From Bacilli bacterium (GTDB taxonomy: Bacteria > Bacillota_I > Bacilli_A > RF39 > UBA660), in NCBI GenBank assembly GCA_028694645.1, contig JAQVKM010000002.1:48149-112148 (forward strand): 64,000 nucleotides of DNA, read 5' to 3'. The position numbers and the translations under genes were made by a program. The first letter of the stretch is position 1; every line of letters starts with the position of its first letter. Shown in pieces: positions 25,027-33,537 of this stretch. The notes under the pieces were generated by a model that was given only the letters and a program-made list of their open reading frames with translations, did no database searches and had not been told where the DNA came from.

Positions 25027-25509
25027 TCATTTTAACAAGTCTTTTAATTTTTGAAGTTCTGGATTTAAATCTGAAGTATCATCGTCAGTAACTAGTCTCC
25101 AACCATTTCCTTCTAACTTCACATCGCGAGTTTCTTCGCTTTCAACCCGTATGGGAATTTCCATTAATATATTTTCCCATATTATTGGAAAAATATCAAT
25201 AGTATTTTCTATTTTTTTATCATTTTCACCAATTTCATTCAATAATTCTTCAATATTCCCATTTATTTCTGTTAAAAAATCATATTCAACAGGCTTTAAA
25301 GTTAATGAATCAGGTAAAATCATTGTTCCACTTAGTTCACAATCTATATAGTGCCCTTCACTATCTTTAGTTATTGAACCAAATAATTTAACATTTTTTA
25401 ATTCCATTATTTCAGTATTATCAATATATGATTGTTCAATCATAACATCATTTTCAATATTTGCGGATAAGTCTATTCCACTATTTAATCTTGTAATATC
25501 TATTATCAT
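25027..25509 (-). CDS. yceD: YceD-family (DUF177) protein
   Basis: 160 residues with no signal peptide. Beta-rich segments such as ELKNVKLFGSITKDSEGHYIDCELSG (cited in part) and a middle CELSGTMILPDSLTLKPV match DUF177/YceD. Family members lie before rpmF in most bacteria and affect 23S rRNA accumulation; the biochemical activity is not settled. The usual two-Cys metal site (CxRC) is reduced here to one visible Cys in the CELSG stretch. Start by AGGAGAT. Confidence 0.85.
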   Translation of the reverse strand: MIIDITRLNSGIDLSANIENDVMIEQSYIDNTEIMELKNVKLFGSITKDSEGHYIDCELSGTMILPDSLTLKPVEYDFLTEINGNIEELLNEIGENDKKIENTIDIFPIIWENILMEIPIRVESEETRDVKLEGNGWRLVTDDDTSDLNPELQKLKDLLK

Positions 25510-25511
25510 AT

Positions 25512-25964
25512 TTATCTCCTCAATCTATATTTTTCATCTTTTATTTCAAACCCAATATTTTTTGCACATTTAATACTTCCAATATTGTTTTTATCAATAT
25601 TTAAATCTATACATTTAATATTATTTTCAAAAAAATATTTTGTTATTTCTTTTAATATTTTCGTTCCATATCCTAAATTTCTTAGTTCTGGATTAACAGC
25701 ATATTGTAAGTTAATAAATCCGGCTTCATGATAACTAAAAATTCTAATCATTCCAACTATCATATCTTTATCCATTAATAGATATGCTTTATTAACTTCT
25801 AAATCCTCTGAAGATGAAAAGATATTATCACTATTTTTAATAAAAAAGTCACCAAAATAATTTCTAAAATCTAAATCACTTAATAACAAATTTTTAAATT
25901 TTTTATGTTTAATATTATCATCATCATAATCAATTAAATTTAAATCATTCAACTTTTTAAACAC
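25512..25964 (-). CDS. GNAT-family N-acetyltransferase
   Basis: 150 residues, GTG start behind GAGGCG. The GNAT core is visible from ~55 on: VGMIRIF strand, INLQYAVNPELRNLGYGTKILKEITKYF (acetyl-CoA loop RNLGYG), then IDLNIDKNNIGSIKCAKNIGF, as in RimJ/RimL-like protein or small-molecule acetyltransferases. The substrate is unknown. The stop is two bases before the yceD ATG, so it is the first gene of the yceD-rpmF transcript. It diverges from tmcAL, with the promoter region between them. Confidence 0.8.
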   Translation of the reverse strand: MFKKLNDLNLIDYDDDNIKHKKFKNLLLSDLDFRNYFGDFFIKNSDNIFSSSEDLEVNKAYLLMDKDMIVGMIRIFSYHEAGFINLQYAVNPELRNLGYGTKILKEITKYFFENNIKCIDLNIDKNNIGSIKCAKNIGFEIKDEKYRLRR

Positions 25965-26056
25965 TTAAATCGCCTCAATATAAGTATAATATATTTTTAG
26001 CAATTAAACAAGTTTTACTTTATTCAAAATTATGTTAAAATGTAATTGGTGATAAT

Positions 26057-27211
26057 ATGAGAAGTGTTGGTATTATTTGTGAATATAATCCATTTCATAA
26101 TGGACATTTATATCATTTAAAAAAAGTTAAAGAATTATATCCTGATTATACTATTGTTTTAGTATTAAGTGGAAATTTTACACAACGTGGTGAAGTAAGC
26201 ATTATAGATAAATGGGACAAAACTGATATTGCTCTTAATTTTGGCATTGATTTGGTAATAGAACTTCCGTTTATTTTTGCAACTCAAAGTGCAGATACTT
26301 TTGCTCAAGCATCAATCGAAATACTAAATCATTTAAAAGTCGATTGCCTTGTATTTGGTAGTGAATCGGGTGATATTAGTAAACTAATTGAAGTTGCTAA
26401 AGCTCAATTAGAAAATAAAAAATATTCTAAATTAGTTAAAGAATATTTAAATGAAGGAATAAATTATCCAACAGCTTTATCAAAAGCTATATTTGAAATA
26501 ACAGGTAAAAGAATTAGCAAATCAAATGATATTTTAGGAATATCATATATTAGAGAAATTTTAAAACTAAATAGTTTAATTAAGCCAGTATGTATTAAAA
26601 GAGATAACGATTATAATGATGTATTTTTATATGAAGAAATAACTAGTGCATCAAGTATCAGATATGCAATTAAAAATAATCAACAAATAACTACACAAGT
26701 TCCTGAATATGTTTTACCATATTTAAAAGAAAATAATTGTTTTATTGATGATTATTTTAATTTATTAAAATATAAAATAATATCAGATCAAAATAGATTA
26801 GACATTTATAAAACTGTTGATGAAGGAATCGAAAATAGAATTAATAAATATATTCTAAATTCTAATTCATTTGAAGAATTAATGTTAAAAATTAAAACAA
26901 AAAGATATACTTATAATAAATTAAATAGAATGTTCACACATATTTTATGTAGTTTAACTAAAGAAGAAGCTATGAAGTATGATCATATAGAATATATAAG
27001 AGTTTTAGGATTTAGTAATAAAGGAAGAATTTATCTAAAAAATATTAAAAATGATATTACTATCCCAATAATAACTAATTTTTCTTCTATTAAAAGTGAT
27101 ATGCTTGATTTAGAATTTAGAACAACTTGTATTTATGCAAGTATATTTGATGAAAAAAGAAAACAAGAGTTAATAGAAAAAGAATATAAGTCTTATCCAA
27201 TAATGAAATGA
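26057..27211 (+). CDS. tmcAL: tRNA(Met) cytidine acetate ligase
   Basis: 384 residues. The nucleotidyltransferase signature VGIICEYNPFHNGHLYHLKKVKE opens the protein (cited in pieces: YNPFHNGH), followed by LVLSGNFTQRGE, DKWDKTDIALNFGIDLVIELPF and SASSIR. TmcAL activates acetate with ATP and forms N4-acetylcytidine at the wobble position of elongator tRNA-Met. Length and motifs are normal. It is monocistronic, with RBS GGTGAT, and ends in its own terminator shared with the HerA gene. Confidence 0.93.
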   Translation: MRSVGIICEYNPFHNGHLYHLKKVKELYPDYTIVLVLSGNFTQRGEVSIIDKWDKTDIALNFGIDLVIELPFIFATQSADTFAQASIEILNHLKVDCLVFGSESGDISKLIEVAKAQLENKKYSKLVKEYLNEGINYPTALSKAIFEITGKRISKSNDILGISYIREILKLNSLIKPVCIKRDNDYNDVFLYEEITSASSIRYAIKNNQQITTQVPEYVLPYLKENNCFIDDYFNLLKYKIISDQNRLDIYKTVDEGIENRINKYILNSNSFEELMLKIKTKRYTYNKLNRMFTHILCSLTKEEAMKYDHIEYIRVLGFSNKGRIYLKNIKNDITIPIITNFSSIKSDMLDLEFRTTCIYASIFDEKRKQELIEKEYKSYPIMK

Positions 27212-27240
27212 AAAAAATATCTTTTAAAAAGATATTTTTT
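27212..27240. terminator. Bidirectional terminator between tmcAL and the HerA gene
   Basis: AAAAAATATCTTTT and AAAAGATATTTTTT arms; the HerA stop lies in the right arm. Confidence 0.75.
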
Positions 27241-29011
27241 ATTTTCTATCAATAAACCATACTTTACTTATCTCACAACTACTACTTGAAGGAGCCGGAG
27301 AAGGCATATCAAATTTTATTAAAACTGGTATTCTAAATGCTGACCCAAAAGCTATACAATTACCAGGTTGCAATATTCTAAGCCTTTTAACAGTTTCATT
27401 TGTAATATTTGGTACCATTTCTCTTATATATTCAACGTCAACAGGATGTAACATTTTAAATATTAAAAAGTTATTACATTGTGATAAAGCTGTATCGGAT
27501 AACTCAGATGGTCTTTGTGAAATAAGTCCTAACATAACTCCATATTTACGTCCTTCTTTTGTAATTCTCTCAAAGATATTATATCCAAGTAAAAATTTAT
27601 CATTATCATTTTGAACGTATCTATGTGCTTCTTCCAAAATAATATGAAATGGCAAAGTTGCTCTCCTAGTTAAACTTTTTGCATAATCAAACAATAATTT
27701 CGAATATATTTTGGTAATATTTTTAGCTAATCTATCATCAATATAATTAATATTAAAATTAATTATTTGTGCTTTTTTACCATTATTTGCAGTTAAAAGT
27801 TCTTTAATATAACCTGCTTTATCAACATGAGTTGGATAATCAAAATATACACTATATTCACTATTAACTAAAGTGTGTAATCTTACCTTAAGAACATTCA
27901 TTTCTTCATATATTTTTTCATTATTAAGAACACCTTCAGATATTAATGCAAAATCAAAAGCATCTTTTAAATCATTTAAGTTATATTTAAAACTTCCATC
28001 TGGTAAACTAAGTTCTGTTGATTCTTGAAGAAATCCCTCCATGAAATTCATTATTAATTCCATATCTCTTATTTTACCAGTAGCATCAATTAATAAACAT
28101 TGTTTTAATGGCCTTGAATATCCAGGTTGGAAAACAACGGTTTCTAAATTCAATTCTTTAGTATTAAATTTTGATAATACTGAAACAATTTGATCTCTAA
28201 TTTGTGGGGCTGGTCTTCCGCTTGCCAATATATCTAATATAGCTCTCGCTATAATATCATTTTTACTTTTAATAACACTATCTTCTTCTCTAGCAAAAAC
28301 ATTGATCAATTTAAGTGCTTTTTCAATAATCGGAATTTGAGAATGTTTTTCTACTCCAAGTAATAATGAAATATCATCTACTCCAAGTAACCATAATGGA
28401 ATTCTAAGTAATTCACTATCATTGATTCCTAAATTAGTTGTATATGCTTTAAAATTAATTTCAGGGGTAACCTCGTGTAATTTACTAAATGCCGAATGAT
28501 ATTCTCCATAAGCATCGAATATAAATAAACTGGCACGATAAGGAATTGATGTCTTTTTTTCAAATAGATTTTGTATCATACGTGAAACACTACATGATTT
28601 TCCAGAGCCTGTTGAACCAAATACGGCAAAATGACTATTGAATAATGTATCTATATCAACAGAAATATCTATTCCATCATAAAGAGAGCTTTTTCCTATA
28701 TATAAATCTCTATTTTCTTTATATTCTTCTACACTAATAATTGGACTAACATCTTTTTTATCAATTAATTCAACTTTAGAAGAAAAAGCTGGTTTTTTAA
28801 TTACACCAAAAACAAATTTTCCTTTAATAATTTCTCCTAATATATTTATATATGCATTATTGTCTTTAATATCAACTATTTCTCCAATAACATTAGTATT
28901 ATCAGCTTTCATAGTTACGTATAAATTCAATATACTATCAATTTTATCTAAATCTATTCCTAATTTAACAACAACAGTGTTATCTTCAATTGCAATAATT
29001 TTACCTAACAC
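27239..29011 (-). CDS. HerA-type hexameric ATPase with HAS-barrel
   Basis: 590 residues from GTG at 29011. A TTG nine bases earlier overlaps the AAGGAG RBS and cannot be the start. A HAS-barrel-like beta domain (1-75) precedes the FtsK/HerA RecA core: Walker A GSTGSGKS at about 132-139, Walker B ending HIILEEAHRYV, and an arginine-finger region with EGRKYGVMLGLISQRPSELSD. HerA pumps act on DNA ends, usually with the NurA nuclease, or serve as the ATPase of defence modules with SIR2-like or other effectors. Neither NurA nor a recognisable effector is beside it; it follows infB. Role therefore unassigned. Confidence 0.8.
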   Translation of the reverse strand: MLGKIIAIEDNTVVVKLGIDLDKIDSILNLYVTMKADNTNVIGEIVDIKDNNAYINILGEIIKGKFVFGVIKKPAFSSKVELIDKKDVSPIISVEEYKENRDLYIGKSSLYDGIDISVDIDTLFNSHFAVFGSTGSGKSCSVSRMIQNLFEKKTSIPYRASLFIFDAYGEYHSAFSKLHEVTPEINFKAYTTNLGINDSELLRIPLWLLGVDDISLLLGVEKHSQIPIIEKALKLINVFAREEDSVIKSKNDIIARAILDILASGRPAPQIRDQIVSVLSKFNTKELNLETVVFQPGYSRPLKQCLLIDATGKIRDMELIMNFMEGFLQESTELSLPDGSFKYNLNDLKDAFDFALISEGVLNNEKIYEEMNVLKVRLHTLVNSEYSVYFDYPTHVDKAGYIKELLTANNGKKAQIINFNINYIDDRLAKNITKIYSKLLFDYAKSLTRRATLPFHIILEEAHRYVQNDNDKFLLGYNIFERITKEGRKYGVMLGLISQRPSELSDTALSQCNNFLIFKMLHPVDVEYIREMVPNITNETVKRLRILQPGNCIAFGSAFRIPVLIKFDMPSPAPSSSSCEISKVWFIDRK

Positions 29012-29086
29012 AATGATCAACTCCTTATTATTCTATTAACATTATACATTGTTTTTAATTAAAAAAAAAGTTTTAGCAATAAAAAA

Positions 29087-29111
29087 GTAGAAATTATCTT
29101 TCAATTTCTAC
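29087..29111 (-). terminator. infB terminator
   Basis: On the minus strand GTAGAAATT, loop GAAAGAT, AATTTCTAC, then T-run; the infB stop codon lies in the hairpin. Confidence 0.75.
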
Positions 29112-31205
29112 TAATTCATACGCTTCTATAATATCTCCAGTTTTTATATCTGTATAATTTTCAATTGTGATACCACATTCAAAACCTTTTTTAACTTCTT
29201 TAACAGAATCTTTTTCTCTTTGAATTGAATTAATATTACCATCAAAAATAACGATTCCATCTCTTATAATTCTTGCTTTGGCTGATTTTTTTATAATACC
29301 ATCTGTTATATAAGAACCTGCTATAATACCAACTTTAGAAAATTTAAACAATTGTCTAATTTCAGCTGTTCCTAATATTTTTTCTTCAAATATTGGTTCT
29401 AACATACCCTTCATGGCAGCTTCCATTTCTTCTACTACTTTATAAATAATATTATATAATCTTATTTCTACACCATTTTCTTTGGCATAATCCCTAATTG
29501 AATTATTAGGTCTAACATTAAAACCTATTAAGATAGCATTAGAAGCTTTAGCTAAAACAATATCGCCTTCAGTAATTGAACCTACTGAACTTCTTATAAC
29601 TTTAACTCTTACATCTTCAACTTCTATTTTTTCTAATGAATTTTTTACTGCTTCACTAGATCCATGAACATCAGCTTTTATTATAACATTTATTTCTTTT
29701 AATCCTTCACCTATTTTAGAAAATAGTTCATCTAAAGTTACTGCTTCACTAGTTCTATTTGTTTTTGCTTTTAAATCTTTAGCTCTTTGTTCTCCAATAT
29801 TTCTAGCTTGTTTTTCATTTTCAAAAGCCATGAATTTATCTCCTGATGTTGGAGTTTCATTAAGTCCTGTTATTTCAACTGGTAATGAAGGACCTGCTTC
29901 TGTTATTTCTTCAGATAAATCATTCTTTAAAGTTCTAACTTTACCAAAAGATGTTCCTACAACAATTGGATCTCCTAATCTTAGTGTTCCATTTTGAATT
30001 AATATAGTTACAATTGGACCTACATGTTTATCTAATCTTGATTCAATTACAGTTCCAACTGCATATCTACTTGGATTTGCTTTATATTCTTGCATTTCTG
30101 CTAATAAAAGAATGTTATCCAATAATTCTTCAATGCCAATATTTTCTTTAGCTGATATCTCATTAAATAAAGTGTCTCCACCCCATTCTTCTGGAGCTAA
30201 ACCACAATCAGTTAATTCTGTTTTAACTTTTTCAATATTTGCACCTGGTTTATCAATTTTATTAATTACTACCATAATTGGAACATTAGCTGCCTTAGCA
30301 TGATCAATTGCTTCTTTAGTTTGTGGCATAACACCATCATCTGCAGCAACTATAATAATTACTATATCTGTTATGCTAGCACCTCTAGCACGCATTTCGG
30401 TAAATGCAGCATGTCCTGGTGTATCAATAAATGTAATAGCCTTATTATTATACTTTATTTGATAAGCACTAATAGCTTGTGTTATTCCACCAGCTTCTGT
30501 TGATGCTACATGAGTTTTTCTTATTGTATCAAGTAAAGTTGTTTTACCATGATCAACATGTCCCATTATTGTTACTACTGGTGGTCTTTCAATTAAATCT
30601 GTTTCATTATCAATGATTTCATATTCTTCAAAGTTTGTAACATCCATTGCTTCAGCTTTTTTTAATTCTTTTTTATATTCAGAAACTATTATCTCAGCAT
30701 TTTCATAAGTTATAATATTATTTACTGTAGCCATAATTCCTAACATAAATAATTTTTTTATTATTTCAGCCGGTCCTACAGATAATTCTTTAGCTAAATC
30801 ACCAACTGACATTCCTTCTTTATATAAAACAATATTTTCATCTATATTGATATCATTAGTCATCAATTTTTCTTTGTTTTTATACATTTCTTTTTTCTTA
30901 CTTGCTAAATCTTTTTGACTATTTTTTATTTTTTCTAAATTTTGAACTGTTTTTTTCTTTAATTTTTGTTTTTTTATAGAGTTATCAATATCTATTTTTT
31001 CTGTTTTAGCTAGATCCTCTGCTAAATCTTCAGCTATTTCATCTAGATCATCATTATCATTTAAATAATTGTCTAATTCGATAATTGCATCTTCATTTAA
31101 CATATCATCTTCTGATTTTGCATCAATGTTAAGTTCAGCACATTTTTTTATTATTTCTCCTACTGTCTTATTTACATCTGCTGCATATTCTTCTACGCTC
31201 ATCAT
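29094..31205 (-). CDS. infB: Translation initiation factor IF-2
   Basis: 703 residues. A short N-terminal region with Lys-rich coiled coil (about 70-120) and an IF2_N module precedes the GTPase domain: P-loop [27 protein letters not shown] and NKIDKPG. Domains II to IV follow with the canonical C-terminal [18 protein letters not shown] and [16 protein letters not shown]-2 places fMet-tRNA on the 30S P site. It is the last gene of the rimP-nusA-rnpM-infB operon. ylxQ, often between rnpM and infB, and rbfA, usually after infB, are both missing here. RBS GAGGTGG. Confidence 0.96.
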   Translation of the reverse strand: MMSVEEYAADVNKTVGEIIKKCAELNIDAKSEDDMLNEDAIIELDNYLNDNDDLDEIAEDLAEDLAKTEKIDIDNSIKKQKLKKKTVQNLEKIKNSQKDLASKKKEMYKNKEKLMTNDINIDENIVLYKEGMSVGDLAKELSVGPAEIIKKLFMLGIMATVNNIITYENAEIIVSEYKKELKKAEAMDVTNFEEYEIIDNETDLIERPPVVTIMGHVDHGKTTLLDTIRKTHVASTEAGGITQAISAYQIKYNNKAITFIDTPGHAAFTEMRARGASITDIVIIIVAADDGVMPQTKEAIDHAKAANVPIMVVINKIDKPGANIEKVKTELTDCGLAPEEWGGDTLFNEISAKENIGIEELLDNILLLAEMQEYKANPSRYAVGTVIESRLDKHVGPIVTILIQNGTLRLGDPIVVGTSFGKVRTLKNDLSEEITEAGPSLPVEITGLNETPTSGDKFMAFENEKQARNIGEQRAKDLKAKTNRTSEAVTLDELFSKIGEGLKEINVIIKADVHGSSEAVKNSLEKIEVEDVRVKVIRSSVGSITEGDIVLAKASNAILIGFNVRPNNSIRDYAKENGVEIRLYNIIYKVVEEMEAAMKGMLEPIFEEKILGTAEIRQLFKFSKVGIIAGSYITDGIIKKSAKARIIRDGIVIFDGNINSIQREKDSVKEVKKGFECGITIENYTDIKTGDIIEAYELVEIER

Positions 31206-31262
31206 ATATGACCACCTCTTTCTTTTTATTTATGATTTTTTACATTTTATTTATAGTATATA

Positions 31263-31520
31263 TTATAATGTATTTTTAAGTTCATCAAATATTTCATCAT
31301 TTATTTCAACTTCTAATATTCGATTTAAAATTTTGCTTTTTTTAGCTTTTTCAAAAACGACTAAATCTTTTTTTAAATAAGCTCCTCTTCCATTAGCTTT
31401 ACCTGTTGTATCAACAATTATGTTCCCTTCAGGTGTTCTAACAATTCTTATTAATTCTTGCTTAGGAAATTTTTCCTTTGTAACTACACAACTACGATAT
31501 GGAATTTTTTTTGGTTTCAT
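31263..31520 (-). CDS. rnpM: RNase P modulator RnpM (YlxR)
   Basis: 85 residues from ATG at 31520, six bases after GGAGG; two upstream codons overlap the RBS. The YlxR fold is clear from KKIPYRSCVVTKEKFPK, LIRIVRTPEGNI and DTTGKANGRGAYLKKD, where GRGAY is the hallmark loop. RnpM/YlxR is an RNA-binding protein reported to modulate RNase P and to affect transcription of many genes. Its place between nusA and infB is canonical. Confidence 0.93.
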   Translation of the reverse strand: MKPKKIPYRSCVVTKEKFPKQELIRIVRTPEGNIIVDTTGKANGRGAYLKKDLVVFEKAKKSKILNRILEVEINDEIFDELKNTL

Positions 31521-31546
31521 AAGCATCCTCCTTATTTAATAATTAT

Positions 31547-32704
31547 TTATTCAACAATATTAATACCCATTTCTCTTGCTTGTTCATATGTTTTAACATC
31601 AATTTTATAATGTGTTAAACGTGATGCTAGTTTAACATTTAACCCTTTTTTACCAATAGCTAGTGAAAAATTTTCATCATTAACAACAGCTAATGCTTGT
31701 TTTTCTTTTTCATCAGTTATAAAAACACTAACTTCTCTGGCAGGGCTTAAAGCATTTTTTATAAATGTTTCTGCATTTTTATCAAATGATATTATATCTA
31801 TTTTTTCACCATTTAATTCCTCAATTATTCTATTAATTCTTGAGCCTCTTTCTCCAATACAAGAACCAACAGGATCAACATTTGTATTTTCTGATAATAC
31901 AGCTACTTTAGTACGATTTCCTGCTTCTCTAGCTACACTATATACTAAAATTATTCCTTCATTTATTTCTGGTATTTCAAGTTCAAATAATCTTTTTACA
32001 AATCCATAATGTATTCTTGATAATAATATTATAGGCCCTCTAGTATTTGAATCTACTTTCGTAATATATGCTTTAATTGAAGATCCCATTTTTATTTTTT
32101 CACCTGGTATTATTTCTGTTTTAGGTAAAATTCCTTGAACTTTTCCTAAATCAACATAATAATTTCTTTGATCTTCCATAGCTACTAATCCTAAAATCAT
32201 TTCGCCTTCTTTGTCATTAAATTCATCCATAATTACACCCTTTTCAGCTTCTCTTATTTTTTGAACAACAACTTGTTTTGCAGTAGCAGCAGCAACACGA
32301 CCAAAATCTTTTGGTGTAACTTCTTCTTCTATTGTATCTCCAATTTTAATTGAAGGATCAATTTTAACTGCTTCTTCTAAAGTTAAATGAATTTTTGGAT
32401 CATATACGAATGGCAAAATTTCAGGATCATTTTCTTCATCTTCATCATCAATATCAGAAAAATCTATATCTGAAAATTTTTTAAATTTATCTTCTATTGA
32501 TCTATCTACTACTGTTTTAAATGAAAAAACTTTTATCTCTCCAGTATTTCTATCAATTTGAACTCGTACATTTGAAAGCGAGTTATAATTTTTTTTATAA
32601 GCTGATTGCAATGCTAATTCCATTGCATCATATATAATGTCTTCTTTTATTCCTTTTTCTTCACATAAAATCGTTAAAGCTTTTTTAAATTCTTTATTGT
32701 TCAT
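31547..32704 (-). CDS. nusA: Transcription factor NusA
   Basis: 385 residues from ATG at 32704, eight bases after GGAGG; a frame to 32731 starts within rimP and has no RBS. The N-terminal RNA polymerase-binding domain starts NNKEFKKALTILCEEKGI; an S1 domain (about 135-200) and two KH domains follow, with GSCIGERGSRINRIIEELNGEKID and SLAIGKKGLNVKLASRLT. It lacks the acidic C-terminal repeats of Proteobacteria, as expected for Gram-positives. The start overlaps the end of rimP by 11 bases, so translation is probably coupled. Confidence 0.95.
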   Translation of the reverse strand: MNNKEFKKALTILCEEKGIKEDIIYDAMELALQSAYKKNYNSLSNVRVQIDRNTGEIKVFSFKTVVDRSIEDKFKKFSDIDFSDIDDEDEENDPEILPFVYDPKIHLTLEEAVKIDPSIKIGDTIEEEVTPKDFGRVAAATAKQVVVQKIREAEKGVIMDEFNDKEGEMILGLVAMEDQRNYYVDLGKVQGILPKTEIIPGEKIKMGSSIKAYITKVDSNTRGPIILLSRIHYGFVKRLFELEIPEINEGIILVYSVAREAGNRTKVAVLSENTNVDPVGSCIGERGSRINRIIEELNGEKIDIISFDKNAETFIKNALSPAREVSVFITDEKEKQALAVVNDENFSLAIGKKGLNVKLASRLTHYKIDVKTYEQAREMGINIVE

Positions 32705-32954
32705 CTTCATTTCCTCCTTTTGAACAAACATCTAAAACATAATAGTCTTTGATTAAATCTTCATCATCCAATATAGGATTTATAATATTAGAAACTGTTA
32801 TGCAATCTTCAATATCAATTATTCCTTGTTTATCTATAAAAACTCTTAAAAAATATGTATTTCCTTCTTTTACATATTCTAAATTATCAATAATGTAATT
32901 ATTGTCATTAATTGGTTTTTCAATTAATTCTCTAACTTTTTGTTCTATATTCAT
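32694..32954 (-). CDS. rimP: RimP, truncated to the N-terminal domain
   Basis: 86 residues. The N-terminal RimP domain is present: YIIDNLEYVKEGNTYFLRVFID, IDIEDCITVSNIINPILDDED and YYVLDVCSKG, the last standing for the family's LEVSSPG. RimP is normally about 150 residues with a C-terminal SH3-like domain, which is entirely absent; the frame stops with TAA 11 bases inside nusA. RimP helps 30S maturation. Position directly before nusA is canonical and supports identity. A clean stop and good RBS (GGAGG) argue against a sequencing frameshift. Confidence 0.85.
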   Translation of the reverse strand: MNIEQKVRELIEKPINDNNYIIDNLEYVKEGNTYFLRVFIDKQGIIDIEDCITVSNIINPILDDEDLIKDYYVLDVCSKGGNEDEQ

Positions 32955-32969
32955 AATACCTCCATTTTT

Positions 32970-33020
32970 AAATTAAAGAGTGGGTTTTTCCCACTCTAGC
33001 GCTCATTCATTAACATTATA
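32970..33020 (-). promoter_or_regulatory. Promoter and terminator-like leader hairpin of the rimP-nusA operon
   Basis: On the minus strand a TATAAT -10 lies at 33020-33015. Starting around 33008, the leader would form AGAGTGGG / CCCACTCT with an A5 loop (32997-32977), unusually GC-rich for this genome, followed by TTTAATTT and then the GGAGG of rimP. It may be an attenuator or a 5' stabilising hairpin. The neighbouring amidase gene already has another terminator, so this one is not needed for it. Confidence 0.5.
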
Positions 33021-33085
33021 TCATAAATCGTATTAAATATTAACATTTTTTTGTTTTTTTTTAATATATTTAATTAGGTGATGTT

Positions 33086-33508
33086 ATGTCAATTATCAAA
33101 CATACAACAGCAGAAAGAGATCTGTTAGCTCGAATTATGAGATCAGAAGCTTTAGGCGAAGGAAATCTTGGAATGTTAATGGTAGGTAATGTTGTTGTTA
33201 ACCGAGGAATATCTAATTGTTATACTTTTAAAAATATCAATACAATATATGATGTTATTTATCAAGCTAATCAGTTTTCTGGAATAAATAATTCTCTTTT
33301 TTATTCAAGTCCGACAACCAAAGAAAAAGAATTAGCCGACAGAGTTTTAAGAGGAGACTATTTTTATCCTGCTACAAATGCCTTATGGTTTTATGCTCCC
33401 GGAACTTCTTCTTGTAAAAATATATGGTATAATCAAAGTTTATCTGGAAGATATAAAAGTCATTGTTTTTATAAACCTGATAGTGGCATATGTAGGGCTT
33501 TACATTAA
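33086..33508 (+). CDS. CwlJ/SleB-type cell wall hydrolase without signal peptide
   Basis: 140 residues, a bare Hydrolase_2 domain. LLARIMRSEALGEGNLGMLMVGNVVVNR carries the catalytic-type Glu residues (Glu21 and Glu25), followed by DVIYQANQFSG, ADRVLRGDYFYPATNALWFYAP and a C-terminal HCFYKP. CwlJ, the spore cortex lytic enzyme, is also about 140 residues and has no signal peptide; SleB has one. The absence of any export signal fits CwlJ-like location. No other sporulation gene is visible in the window, so a spore role is doubtful. It converges with a LysM amidase that also lacks a signal peptide. Confidence 0.8.
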   Translation: MSIIKHTTAERDLLARIMRSEALGEGNLGMLMVGNVVVNRGISNCYTFKNINTIYDVIYQANQFSGINNSLFYSSPTTKEKELADRVLRGDYFYPATNALWFYAPGTSSCKNIWYNQSLSGRYKSHCFYKPDSGICRALH

Positions 33509-33537
33509 AAAGCTTACTTTAAAAAGTAAGTTTTTAT
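33507..33537. terminator. Bidirectional terminator between the two wall hydrolases
   Basis: CTTACTTT and AAAGTAAG arms with A4 between them and T/A runs outside; the stop of the LysM amidase lies in the right arm. Confidence 0.8.

Noticed and set aside
29012..29020. TTG start for the HerA gene
   Set aside because: The TTG directly abuts the AAGGAG RBS; the GTG nine bases on has correct spacing.
32694..32731. Frameshift splitting rimP
   Set aside because: The region after the stop is fully used by nusA with a proper RBS and start; no lost C-terminal RimP domain is visible in another frame.
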